Origin: a virus
Direction: 5' to 3' (one strand)
Virus record (IMG/VR): IMGVR_UViG_3300045454_000127
Location: 1 to 45,932 of that record
DNA: 45,932 nt
The position numbers and the translations under genes are program-made. Below are positions 38,549-45,304 of the stretch, piece by piece; positions within the stretch are counted from its first letter, which is position 1; every line of letters starts with the position of its first letter. A model generated the notes under the pieces. The model searched no databases and had not been told where the DNA came from. It was given only the letters and a program-made list of their open reading frames with translations.

Positions 38549-39309
38549 TGGGCGTGCCTGCGCTTGCCAGGTCTGCGGCGCGCGCCCCGCGCCGCCGTAG
38601 GCAGTTTTATGAATTTCCGACCATCGTCAGTTCCGCGACGACGCCGGGGTCTGGCACGAACACATCGCACACGGTCAATCTTCCTAGCACCTACGCGGCC
38701 GGTGATCTTCTGCTGATCGGATCGTCCGCGGCTCGTCGTAACGCCAGCAACGTCCGGGTCGATGCGGTGTTTACCGGGCCTTCGGGCTTTACCGAACTGC
38801 AGCAGGCCACCAACATTACGAACAATGAAGACGTGCGGATCGGGGTGTATGCGAAGATTTCGAACGGCAGCGAAGGCTCGACAGTATCCATGTCGACCGG
38901 AAACAATTCCCGCACCGCGCATATCGCGCTTGCCATCCGTGGTCTTGCTGCCGGCGCGTTGGCCGACGTCGTTAATTCTGGTGTGAACTTCACAAGCATC
39001 CTTACAACCAGCCTTAGCACACCGACGCTGACACCGGGCTGGTTCAACGAGGCAACGCTCTGGATCGCATTCATGGCGCACAGCGCGCCGGAAACGGTTA
39101 CCCCGCCTTCTCCTAGCGGAGAGGCTTCGATTATTTCGTTGTCAGAAAATACCGGTGGCACCGGAGTCGCACATAGCGACATCAATTGCCGCGCTTGGCG
39201 CAGACACCAGAAGTCCTTCGGGCCGGGGTCATGGAGTGTTGGCGGCGATGCTGACATCTGCACTGCCGCTGTTGCAGTGCGTTCCGTGAATTATCTGTTC
39301 GCCGAATAG
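38548..39309 (+). CDS. Tail fibre tip protein B, 253 aa
   Basis: Related to the C-terminal domain of the preceding gene: VSSATTPGSGTNTSHTVNL, AGDLLLIGSS, PSGFTELQQATN, EDVRIGVYAKISNGSEGSTV and HIALAIRGLA occur in the same order as GDLLVAVIG, GFSTITG, AKIATSTEV and LLVIRG there. The N terminus is basic (LARSAARAPRRRRQFY). A duplication of receptor-binding tips is the simplest view. It overlaps the previous stop by one base and ends directly against the leftward small gene. Confidence 0.7.
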   Translation: MGVPALARSAARAPRRRRQFYEFPTIVSSATTPGSGTNTSHTVNLPSTYAAGDLLLIGSSAARRNASNVRVDAVFTGPSGFTELQQATNITNNEDVRIGVYAKISNGSEGSTVSMSTGNNSRTAHIALAIRGLAAGALADVVNSGVNFTSILTTSLSTPTLTPGWFNEATLWIAFMAHSAPETVTPPSPSGEASIISLSENTGGTGVAHSDINCRAWRRHQKSFGPGSWSVGGDADICTAAVAVRSVNYLFAE

Positions 39310-39420
39310 TCAGTCGTAATATCCGTTCTCGCTGACCGAGCCTTCGGGAATGTCGGCGGTGCATGTGCCGCGCCATTCGTTCCACTTGCGGTAAAGCCAG
39401 CAGCGGAGATTCCAGATCAT
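39310..39420 (-). CDS. 36-residue leftward small gene
   Basis: An ATG at 39420 preceded by CGGAGGACACG (a GGAGGA ribosome site with a 5-7-base spacer) opens a 36-residue frame ending at 39310, directly adjoining the fibre stop. The peptide starts MIWNLRCWLYRKWNEWRGTC and is rich in Trp and Arg, with two cysteines and an acidic end. Such a good ribosome site on such a short frame argues for a real gene. Function unknown. Confidence 0.6.
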   Translation of the reverse strand: MIWNLRCWLYRKWNEWRGTCTADIPEGSVSENGYYD

Positions 39421-39450
39421 CGTGTCCTCCGGTCGCCCGGCTGGTGCCGG

Positions 39451-39591
39451 GACGGGTGATTGCGCGTGACCGGAGTCCCACGCCCCGCAGCTTTCGCCGT
39501 GAGGCTGTTTTATGGCTGAGGGCCGCCCGACAGAGGGCGACTCCGGTCAACACGCAAGGTTGCGCAGGCTGCTTTCCGCAATCACTCGGTC
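39451..39591. ncRNA. Structured RNA candidate with nested long inverted repeats
   Basis: An outer stem pairs GTGATTGCG (39456-39464) with CGCAATCAC (39577-39585), extended to 12 pairs with one G-U. An inner stem pairs TGACCGGAGTC (39467-39477) with GACTCCGGTCA (39539-39549), 11 perfect pairs. Inside lie GCCC-N6-GGGC (39525-39538) and CAGC/GCTG (39488-39507). GCTGC (39568) can instead pair with GCAGC (39593), offering a rival fold. The coding strand of this RNA cannot be told from the sequence. Confidence 0.6.
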
Positions 39592-39711
39592 GGCAGCAGG
39601 AACCTTCCTAGACCCTGACGAACGGCACCGCAACGGCTCCGGCAAGCCCCTGAAAACAGACTCGTTTTGGATTTGCGAACCGGCTCCGGACCCGCGCGCG
39701 GCTTTCGATTT

Positions 39712-39763
39712 CGGCATCGCCTCCGGACCGCGCGCTTCGCGCGCGGCTCGACCGGCGATGCCG
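39712..39763. other. Long nested hairpin upstream of exported protein
   Basis: CGGCATCGCC (39712-39721) pairs perfectly with GGCGATGCCG (39754-39763), and inside it CCGCGCGC-TTC-GCGCGCGG (39729-39747) forms a second 8-bp stem. There is no T tract. It ends 34 bases before the ATG at 39798 and could act as an mRNA stabiliser or as a protein-binding site. Confidence 0.65.
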
Positions 39764-39797
39764 GGAAGACCTCACCAACAGCACAAGGAAGACGACC

Positions 39798-40559
39798 ATG
39801 AAGAAGCACTACTTTGTAGTGGCCGCCGCTCTTTTCGCCGTGGCCCTTTCGTTCCTGCCCGCGTCCGCCGAGGACCAGGGCGCGTTCCTGCGCAATCCCG
39901 CGCACTACGCCAAGGGCTCGTTCCAGCGCCAGGCGCTCACGCAGCGGCAGGCGCCGGCCTTTGTCGCCGCCGCCCCGCAGGCGGTGCGCGCAGCCGCCCG
40001 CGCGTTCACGCCGCGGCAGATCGAGCGCAATGCCCGCGCGGTTATGCGTGTTCCGATCGATATGGCAAAGAAGGTCTTCTACGGTGTGGATCGGGCCGGG
40101 ATATTCCTGATCCTTCGCCGCGGCAAGAACTACACCGACTTCACCTGCCTGCAATGCGGCCGCGAGCAGCGGCACGCGGCCATCGCCGGCGGCTTTCGCG
40201 ATTGCAAGTACGGTGACGTCACCTATGGCTGGAAACATCCATCTTGCTCGACGCCGGCGCCGGCCGGGGCGGTCAATTCGCTCCGCATCACCGGACCGCA
40301 TATCGAGCGCGTCGTCGGCACCTGCCCAAATAACCCGGCAGCGCCGGTTGCGGTCGCCGACGGCAACGGTCCGGGCGGCGTGAACACGGTTCGGTGCGTG
40401 CCGCTGCACGGCGCCACGTACCACTACCAGATCAAAGCCGTAGGCGATCCGAAGGTGGATGGCCCGTTCTACATGCAGCCGGACCCATGCAATGGGCGCG
40501 GCCGCAACCCGCGGCATTTCGCAAGCTACCAAGCGGAAGTCGCGGCGCTGAACCCGTGA
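39798..40559 (+). CDS. Exported protein with signal peptide, 253 aa
   Basis: The N terminus is a clear signal peptide: basic MKKH, a hydrophobic core (YFVVAAALFAVALSFL) and an Ala-x-Ala-like cleavage near residues 22-24 (PASAED). The mature part has an Arg/Ala-rich region and then a Cys-containing domain (CLQCGREQ; FRDCKYGD; PSCSTP; GTCPNN; VRCVPL; PDPCNG), suggesting disulphides. AAGGAAG lies 6 bases before the ATG at 39798. No family is recognised. Placed just before lysis genes, it may be an exported moron or a cell-envelope factor. Confidence 0.75.
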   Translation: MKKHYFVVAAALFAVALSFLPASAEDQGAFLRNPAHYAKGSFQRQALTQRQAPAFVAAAPQAVRAAARAFTPRQIERNARAVMRVPIDMAKKVFYGVDRAGIFLILRRGKNYTDFTCLQCGREQRHAAIAGGFRDCKYGDVTYGWKHPSCSTPAPAGAVNSLRITGPHIERVVGTCPNNPAAPVAVADGNGPGGVNTVRCVPLHGATYHYQIKAVGDPKVDGPFYMQPDPCNGRGRNPRHFASYQAEVAALNP

Positions 40560-40894
40560 GGATCCTGCTCCTGTTCGCGCTCGTCCTGCTCGCGCCGGCG
40601 CGCGCGCAGGAGAGCCCTGATCCTTTGCAGTATCCGAACTGCGAAGGTTTCATCGCGGCGTCGTGCTGCTGCACGGCGAACGCCTGCTTCGACGTGCCGC
40701 GCGGCGGAATCGTGCGGCTCACGGAAGACACCTACCGCATCCTGCACACCGGCGAAGTGGTCAAGGCCAAGGGCAGGAGCCCGCACGGCCGCGTGCGCCG
40801 CTGCACCGGCAACCGGGACGAGAACGGCTGGTCGATGATCGGCCATCCCGACGCGAAGACGAACTGCCTCTATGTCACCGAAACGGGCAGTTGA
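40556..40894 (+). CDS. Small exported cysteine-rich protein, 112 aa
   Basis: GTG 40556 in the preceding stop (GTGA) gives a protein with a signal-peptide-like start (RILLLFALVLLAPARAQE) and about 95 mature residues with six cysteines, including CEGFIAASCCCTANACF. The ending RRCTGNRDENGWSM resembles small periplasmic disulphide-bonded proteins. Unknown function; it forms a pair with the gene before it. Confidence 0.72.
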   Translation: MRILLLFALVLLAPARAQESPDPLQYPNCEGFIAASCCCTANACFDVPRGGIVRLTEDTYRILHTGEVVKAKGRSPHGRVRRCTGNRDENGWSMIGHPDAKTNCLYVTETGS

Positions 40895-40930
40895 AGGCCT
40901 GAGACTCTAAAAATCCAGAAAGGACAAGCG

Positions 40931-41128
40931 ATGGAAACGATCAAGAAGATCGGGGCCGCGATCGCGGCCGCTGCGCAATTCGCCGTGGCTAAGCACCGCG
41001 CCGGCCGCCGCTGGCTCGCAACCGAGTTCGTCCCGGCGCACCCGAATTTCACCGTTGGCTACGCTTTCGTGACGACGGTCCTCGCAATTCCGACCGTACT
41101 CGCGATCATCTCCTGGGTGCGGTCGTGA
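40931..41128 (+). CDS. Small membrane protein in lysis region, 65 aa
   Basis: One membrane helix near residues 43-62 (GYAFVTTVLAIPTVLAIISW), with a basic, Ala-rich N terminus (KKIGAAIAAAAQFAVAKHRA) that may be amphipathic. AAAGGA precedes the ATG, and the stop overlaps the endolysin GTG by four bases. It could be a holin or regulator of lysis; this is by position only. Confidence 0.65.
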   Translation: METIKKIGAAIAAAAQFAVAKHRAGRRWLATEFVPAHPNFTVGYAFVTTVLAIPTVLAIISWVRS

Positions 41129-42024
41129 CGATCCGTCTTACCGTCCCGTTGATGAAGCGCATATTCCCGAACGGGAACCCGATTGCGCTCCAGGCCTTCG
41201 TCGACAAACAGGATTCCGTGCTCGGCAAGTACGGCATCAACGCATCACGCACACGGCTCGCCTATCTCTTCGGGCACATGACCGTGGAATCGGCAGGACT
41301 CAGGATTTTCGAGGAGAACCTGAATTACAGCGCGCAGCGCCTGATGCAGGTCTGGCCGAACCGCTTCCCGACGCACGCCACTGCCCAGCCGTACGCGAAC
41401 AACCCCCAGAAGCTCGCAAACTACGTCTATGGCGGCCGCATGGGCAACAACCTGACCGGCGACGGCTATCACTATCGCGGCCGCAGCGCGAACCAACTGA
41501 CCGGCCAGGATAACTACCGGTGGGTCTCGAACGAGATCGGCATCGACCTCGTAGGAAATCCTGACAAGGCCGCCAACCCTATGATTGCGCCGGAGATCTG
41601 CGCCGCCTTCTGGAAGCGTGCGAACCTGTCCCGGTTTGCCGACGTCGACGACATGCGCGGCGCCACGAAGGCATGGCAGGGTGGCAGCCTCCACCTTGCC
41701 GAGCGTGAGGCGGCGAAGAACCGCATTCTCGGGATTCTGAAGGATGCGGCGGAGGGCAGCCCGGACCCGACCGCGCTCAGCGCAGCGGTCGAGGATGCCA
41801 TGGCCCCGGATCGCAACGGACGGAACGTAGCGGTCGCCGCCGGCGTGACGGCTGGCGCCACCAAAACGGTAGCGAACGTCGAGCAGCCCGAGAAGATTGT
41901 CGCCGCCGAAACCAAGGTCGACTGGATGGCGATCGCCGTCGTTGTCGCGGCCATCGTAGGCATAGTCATTTTCTTCGGCCGCATGGCGAAAAAGAAGAAG
42001 GCTGTCGAAGAAAACTGGAGCTGA
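41125..42024 (+). CDS. GH19 endolysin with C-terminal membrane anchor
   Basis: A 299-residue glycoside hydrolase family 19 (chitinase-like) endolysin that cuts peptidoglycan. Catalytic acids are likely Glu55 in HMTVESAGL and Glu64 in EENLNYSAQRLMQVWPNRF. Family blocks NYVYGGRMGNNL, YRGRSANQLTGQDNY and AFWKRANLS follow in order. The unusual part is the C terminus: a hydrophobic helix at about 267-285 (AIAVVVAAIVGIVIFFGRM) and then KKKK, predicting an inner-membrane anchor with the catalytic domain outside or held until export. The start is GTG 41125. Confidence 0.9.
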   Translation: MTIRLTVPLMKRIFPNGNPIALQAFVDKQDSVLGKYGINASRTRLAYLFGHMTVESAGLRIFEENLNYSAQRLMQVWPNRFPTHATAQPYANNPQKLANYVYGGRMGNNLTGDGYHYRGRSANQLTGQDNYRWVSNEIGIDLVGNPDKAANPMIAPEICAAFWKRANLSRFADVDDMRGATKAWQGGSLHLAEREAAKNRILGILKDAAEGSPDPTALSAAVEDAMAPDRNGRNVAVAAGVTAGATKTVANVEQPEKIVAAETKVDWMAIAVVVAAIVGIVIFFGRMAKKKKAVEENWS

Positions 42025-42079
42025 CGCCAAGCCCTAGACCCCTCGCGGTTTCATCAACATCCTGTTTTGGAGATATGTC

Positions 42080-42445
42080 ATGAGCCCCAAACTGCTCTGG
42101 ACGGCGTGGATATTTTTGTCGCTCGTCGTCATCTACGTGTGGCTCATCCGGCCGCGCCTCGCGAAATCGGATGAGCTCCGTGAATTCTACGCGCATGCCG
42201 ACAGCTTCTGGGAACGGCTAAGACTCAGGATAAAGGGCTGGGGCGTCATGATCGTATTGACGTTCTCGCTCATCATTTCCGAGCTTCCCTCGCTTCTCAC
42301 AGAACTCCAGCTTCTCGATTTCGAGTATTGGTTCGGGCCGTACGCGAAGCGCATCAGCCAGTTCCTGATCCTGCTCGGCATCATTTTGCGGGCAAACATG
42401 GCGCGAGGAATTGGCCAAAAGACAGGGCCGGAGGATCGCAAATGA
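42080..42445 (+). CDS. Holin-like membrane protein, 121 aa
   Basis: Membrane helices lie near residues 6-24, 54-72 and probably 92-107, with a charged middle (PRLAKSDELREFYAHADSFW). TTGGAG lies 8-9 bases before the ATG. Directly after the endolysin, it is a holin candidate, but size and topology alone do not prove it. Confidence 0.65.
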   Translation: MSPKLLWTAWIFLSLVVIYVWLIRPRLAKSDELREFYAHADSFWERLRLRIKGWGVMIVLTFSLIISELPSLLTELQLLDFEYWFGPYAKRISQFLILLGIILRANMARGIGQKTGPEDRK

Positions 42446-42909
42446 TCGGCCTCGCACTCAAGCTGCTGTCGTTCCTGCCAAACTTCACGACGCAGGTCGC
42501 GGACTACTTGCACAAGCGTGCCGACGTCGAACTTCAAGGGTTCAAGACAGGGACCGAGGCCGACACCGCCCGGTATCAGGCTTGGCTTAGCGCGCAGGTC
42601 GAGATCAACCGCATGAAGCTCGCCGCGAACGCGTGGTGGGGTGCAAAGCTGATCATCCTGATAGCCGGCGTCCCCGCTGCGGCGCATTTCGGTGCCGTAA
42701 TGCTGGACTCGATTCCGTTCCCGTACCTGTGGCTTGGCGACTGGTTTCTGCCTTACTTCGGGACGCACAAGGTAGGCTCGTGGGGTATCCCGAAGCTGCC
42801 AGCGCCATACGACGGATATCAGTGGGCGATCGTGCAGAGTTTCTTCATCGTGATGCCGGTGCAGACGCTGTCGAGCGCCGCGGGGCAGTGGCTGGCCAGG
42901 AAGCGGTAA
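42442..42909 (+). CDS. Membrane protein of lysis region, 155 aa
   Basis: Has an amphipathic N-terminal helix (IGLALKLLSFLPNFTTQVAD), a helical soluble region, one strong membrane helix near 69-91 (IILIAGVPAAAHFGAVMLD) and a possible second near 127-145. Similar small proteins in other alphaproteobacterial phages lie beside endolysins and are annotated holin-like. It overlaps its neighbours by four bases and one base. Confidence 0.62.
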   Translation: MIGLALKLLSFLPNFTTQVADYLHKRADVELQGFKTGTEADTARYQAWLSAQVEINRMKLAANAWWGAKLIILIAGVPAAAHFGAVMLDSIPFPYLWLGDWFLPYFGTHKVGSWGIPKLPAPYDGYQWAIVQSFFIVMPVQTLSSAAGQWLARKR

Positions 42910-43067
42910 TGCTGGAAGAAATCAAAGCGCTGCTGCCTTTGATCAATCAGGGAGGAGCCGCGCTCGCCCAGTGCACGGGCGACCTGCGCTTTGCAAACCA
43001 GCGCCTGATCTACTCTCGCTCGTGGTACGAGCAGCGCCGGAGCGACTATGCCGGAAAGAAGAAATGA
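42909..43067 (+). CDS. Hypothetical small protein, 52 aa
   Basis: A short helical, charged protein (LEEIKALLPLINQGGAALAQ; SWYEQRRSDYAGKKK) with one cysteine. Its ATG overlaps the stop of the membrane protein by one base. Unknown function. Confidence 0.55.
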   Translation: MLEEIKALLPLINQGGAALAQCTGDLRFANQRLIYSRSWYEQRRSDYAGKKK

Positions 43068-43108
43068 TCCCGCTCTGAGAACGTGGGCGCAATTCTGAAG
43101 AGGGAATA

Positions 43109-43513
43109 ATGGCTGAACAAGCGACAGTGATGAACCCGGCGCTGATGCAGTTCCTGATCGTCGGCGCGCTGGTGCTCGCATCCGGCAATATCATCGGCAT
43201 CATCGCGTTCTGGATGAAGATGGGAGGGCGGCTCCAGACCGGCGAGAACGCCATGTCGCAGGCCACGCTGGCGCAGGCTCAGGTCAAGCTGCTCGAAGAG
43301 AAATTCAACGACTACCGCGAACAGGCGGCGAAGGAGTTTCTCACCGACCGTCGCCTGATCGAGGCGGAGAACCGCATGACGAAATCGGTCGATGGCATGC
43401 GTAACGACGTGCGCGAGCAGATGGGCTCGGTGCGTGATGAAGTGAAAGGTTTGAACGCGCGGCTCGACAAGTTCATGCAGTCCGAACTCGAGCGTGCGCG
43501 CTCGAAGACCTGA
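43109..43513 (+). CDS. Single-pass membrane protein with coiled coil, 134 aa
   Basis: One membrane helix (about 13-36, FLIVGALVLASGNIIGIIAF) followed by a long charged coiled-coil-like region (about 48-130: QVKLLEEKFNDYREQAAKEF; NDVREQMGSVRDEVKGLNAR). That architecture is typical of inner-membrane spanins or of lysis regulators. AGAGGGAATA precedes the ATG. No outer-membrane spanin lipoprotein is seen. Confidence 0.65.
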   Translation: MAEQATVMNPALMQFLIVGALVLASGNIIGIIAFWMKMGGRLQTGENAMSQATLAQAQVKLLEEKFNDYREQAAKEFLTDRRLIEAENRMTKSVDGMRNDVREQMGSVRDEVKGLNARLDKFMQSELERARSKT

Positions 43514-43526
43514 GCGTGGCGGGGGC

Positions 43527-43546
43527 CGGAGCGTTGGCGCGCTCCG
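43527..43546 (+). other. Stem-loop after lysis genes
   Basis: CGGAGCG-TTGGCG-CGCTCCG, a 7-bp stem without a T tract, lies 14 bases after the coiled-coil gene. The remaining bases to 43651 hold nothing else recognisable. Confidence 0.45.
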
Positions 43547-43651
43547 AACTACGGGACCCAATGGATATGAGCCCGTACAGCAGGAAGTGACTCACTGCCG
43601 CCCCGCCGCGAGCAATGTCGCGTCGAGGCGTTGAGAAACGGTTCACAGAGC

Positions 43652-44503
43652 ATGGAGCAGGAATTCAGGCCGGTCGCGCCGGTGCGACCGGCAGCGGCTT
43701 ATATCGGCGGCAAGAAGCGGCTCGCCGAGCACATCGCCCGAGCGATCGAAGCCATCCCGCACGAGACCTACGCCGAGCCCTTCGTCGGCATGGGCGGGGT
43801 GTTCCTGCGCCGCTCGCGTGCGCCGCGCTGCGAGGTGATCAACGATATCTCGCGCGACGTCGCGACCTTCTTTCGCATTCTTCAGCGGCACTACCCGCAA
43901 TTCATGGAGACGCTGAAGTTCCAGATTGCGTCGCGGCGCGAGTTCGAGCGGCTGATGGACACCTATCCCGACACGCTCACGGATCTGGAGCGCGCGGGGA
44001 GGTTTCTCTACCTGCAGCGGCTTGCCTTCGGCGGCAAGGTCGCTGGGCGGAATTTCGGCGTGAACAACCAGCAGGGCGGCCGCTTCGACGTAACGCGGCT
44101 CGGGCCAATCCTGGAAGCGATCCACGAGCGGCTCGCCGGCGTCACGATCGAGTGCCTGCCGTGGGCCGAGTTCATCGCGCGCTGGGACGGGCCGCAGGTG
44201 CTGTTCTATCTCGACCCGCCGTACTACGGCAGCGAAGACGACTACGGCGCCGGCCGCTTCTCGCGCTACGAATTCGACAAGATCGCCGATGCGCTGGAGC
44301 AGATCGAGGGGCGCTTCCTGCTCTCGCTCAACGATACGCCGGAAACGCGCAAGATTTTCGGGCGGTTCGGCGTCGAGACGGTCGAGACGAAATACACGAT
44401 CTCGCGCGGGGAGGCATCCGACGTGAAGGAGATTCTGGTGTTCGGCCCCGATCCCGCGCTGCTCGATCTCGCCAAGCGCAAGGGCGACCTGTTCGGTGCC
44501 TGA
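43652..44503 (+). CDS. D12-class N6-adenine DNA methyltransferase
   Basis: A 283-residue Dam-family enzyme. It shows the AdoMet-binding start YIGGKKRLAEHI (17-28), the F-x-G-x-G motif EPFVGMGGVFL (42-52) and the catalytic DPPYYG (188-193). A target-recognition region lies near 85-160 (REFERLMDTYP; RFLYLQRLAFGG). The ATG at 43652 is chosen because it starts just ahead of the conserved fold; a TTG at 43631 would add 7 residues. It is the fourth methyltransferase of the genome and lies outside the early operon. Confidence 0.9.
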   Translation: MEQEFRPVAPVRPAAAYIGGKKRLAEHIARAIEAIPHETYAEPFVGMGGVFLRRSRAPRCEVINDISRDVATFFRILQRHYPQFMETLKFQIASRREFERLMDTYPDTLTDLERAGRFLYLQRLAFGGKVAGRNFGVNNQQGGRFDVTRLGPILEAIHERLAGVTIECLPWAEFIARWDGPQVLFYLDPPYYGSEDDYGAGRFSRYEFDKIADALEQIEGRFLLSLNDTPETRKIFGRFGVETVETKYTISRGEASDVKEILVFGPDPALLDLAKRKGDLFGA

Positions 44504-45072
44504 TGGCGGTCTATGTCGACGACGCGAAAGCCCGCTACCGCGGCATGATCCTGTGCCACATGATCGCCGACACGCCCGGCGAACTGTTCGCCATGGCGGA
44601 CCGGCTGGGGTTACGGCGTGCATGGCTGCATCGCGACCATTTCGATATCTGCAGGAAGAACCGCGCGCGTGCCGTGCGGTTAGGCGCGATCGAGATAACA
44701 CGGCGCGAAGCGGCTCGAATCCGGAACGGAGCGAAGGCGGCAATGAACTATCCTGAAACACCCAAACATGGACACACTCCAATTCGGATGCGTGCGGTGA
44801 GCGACGGCTTTGATGGCATTCAGCAGCTTGGCGATTTCTGTATCAACGAGGACGGAACGCGCATTCAGATGGCAATACCGTCCCTGCGCCCCTTCCTGAA
44901 GAAAGAGAAGGGCTGGATCTATATAGATCTTCCCATCGGTCGCGAGAAACCAGCGCACTCGCCGTCGTGGAAATGGGACGGCAATCGCGAAAAGCCGACA
45001 CTCGAACCCTCCGTCTGGGCTCACGGGCATTGGCACGGATGGGTTCGTAACGGCGAAATGGTGGAGGCGTAA
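44503..45072 (+). CDS. DUF4031-DUF6527 fusion protein
   Basis: A 189-residue protein in two parts. Residues 1-75 match DUF4031 (MAVYVDDAKARYRGMILCHM; LGLRRAWLHRDHFDI; RAVRLGAIEITRREA). Residues about 90-189 look like DUF6527 (SPSWKWDGNREKPTLEPSVW; HWHGWVRNGEMVEA). These are usually separate small genes in phages. An ATG at 44743, with GGAGCGAAGG before it, could start the second part alone. Neither family has a known function. It overlaps the methyltransferase stop by ATGA. Confidence 0.75.
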   Translation: MAVYVDDAKARYRGMILCHMIADTPGELFAMADRLGLRRAWLHRDHFDICRKNRARAVRLGAIEITRREAARIRNGAKAAMNYPETPKHGHTPIRMRAVSDGFDGIQQLGDFCINEDGTRIQMAIPSLRPFLKKEKGWIYIDLPIGREKPAHSPSWKWDGNREKPTLEPSVWAHGHWHGWVRNGEMVEA

Positions 45073-45076
45073 AGCG

Positions 45077-45105
45077 TTGACAAGTAATCGAGCGGATTTT
45101 GTAAA
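45077..45105 (+). promoter_or_regulatory. Sigma70-like promoter
   Basis: A perfect -35 box TTGACA (45077-45082) is followed after 17 bases by TGTAAA (45100-45105), four of six -10 matches. Transcription would begin near 45112, right at the start of a terminator stem. No rightward gene follows before the leftward higA. Confidence 0.65.
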
Positions 45106-45109
45106 GTGA

Positions 45110-45135
45110 AACCCGGCCCTCGCGCCGGGCTTTTT
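45110..45135 (+). terminator. Intrinsic terminator next to promoter
   Basis: CCCGGC-CCTCGC-GCCGGG (45112-45129), a 6-bp GC stem, followed by C and five T residues. It can end transcripts leaving the last late gene and would also stop the promoter at 45077 within about 25 bases. Confidence 0.85.
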
Positions 45136-45151
45136 CGTCCAGGGGTGTGCG

Positions 45152-45172
45152 AACGCGATGGCGTCGCGTTTT
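45152..45172 (+). terminator. Second terminator-like hairpin
   Basis: AACGCGA-TGGCG-TCGCGTT with two further T residues. A 7-bp stem with a short U tract, it may back up the terminator at 45110. Confidence 0.5.
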
Positions 45173-45267
45173 CGCCGCCCTCCTTACGCACGAACGGCTG
45201 ACCGCCGCGCGTGCGGGGCGTTTCCTCCCTAGACTTGTGGTCTGAAGCTTCGGCTGACGTTTCCACG

Positions 45268-45303
45268 AAGCCCGGTCGCGCCTGTCGCGGCCGGGCTTTT
45301 CTC
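45268..45303 (+). terminator. Terminator facing higA
   Basis: GCCCGG (45270-45275) pairs with CCGGGC (45291-45296); a T-G pair and an inner CGCG/CGCG stem extend it to 11 bp, followed by four T residues and a T-rich tail. It protects the leftward higBA genes from rightward transcription. Read leftward its U tract is only two bases, so it is weak for higBA itself. Confidence 0.75.
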
Positions 45304-45304
45304 T

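Larger units (their letters stand above)
39421..39797. other. Non-coding stretch between fibre genes and exported proteins
   Basis: The 377 bases between the small leftward gene and the exported protein hold no convincing gene. They contain the nested inverted repeats at 39451-39591, short direct repeats (CGGCTCCGG at 39634 and 39681; CTCCGGACC at 39684 and 39722; GCGCGCGGCT at 39694 and 39741) and a strong hairpin at 39712-39763. An open frame from 39512 runs through it, but it has no ribosome site and its composition is that of the repeats. Confidence 0.6.

Noticed and set aside
39615-39655. Hammerhead ribozyme-like CTGACGA followed by GAAA
   Set aside because: The sequences that should form stems I and II around these motifs do not pair, so the match is by chance.
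39512-40216. Rightward frame starting at 39512 as a gene upstream of the exported protein
   Set aside because: No ribosome site; it covers the inverted repeats and then overlaps the exported protein in another frame.
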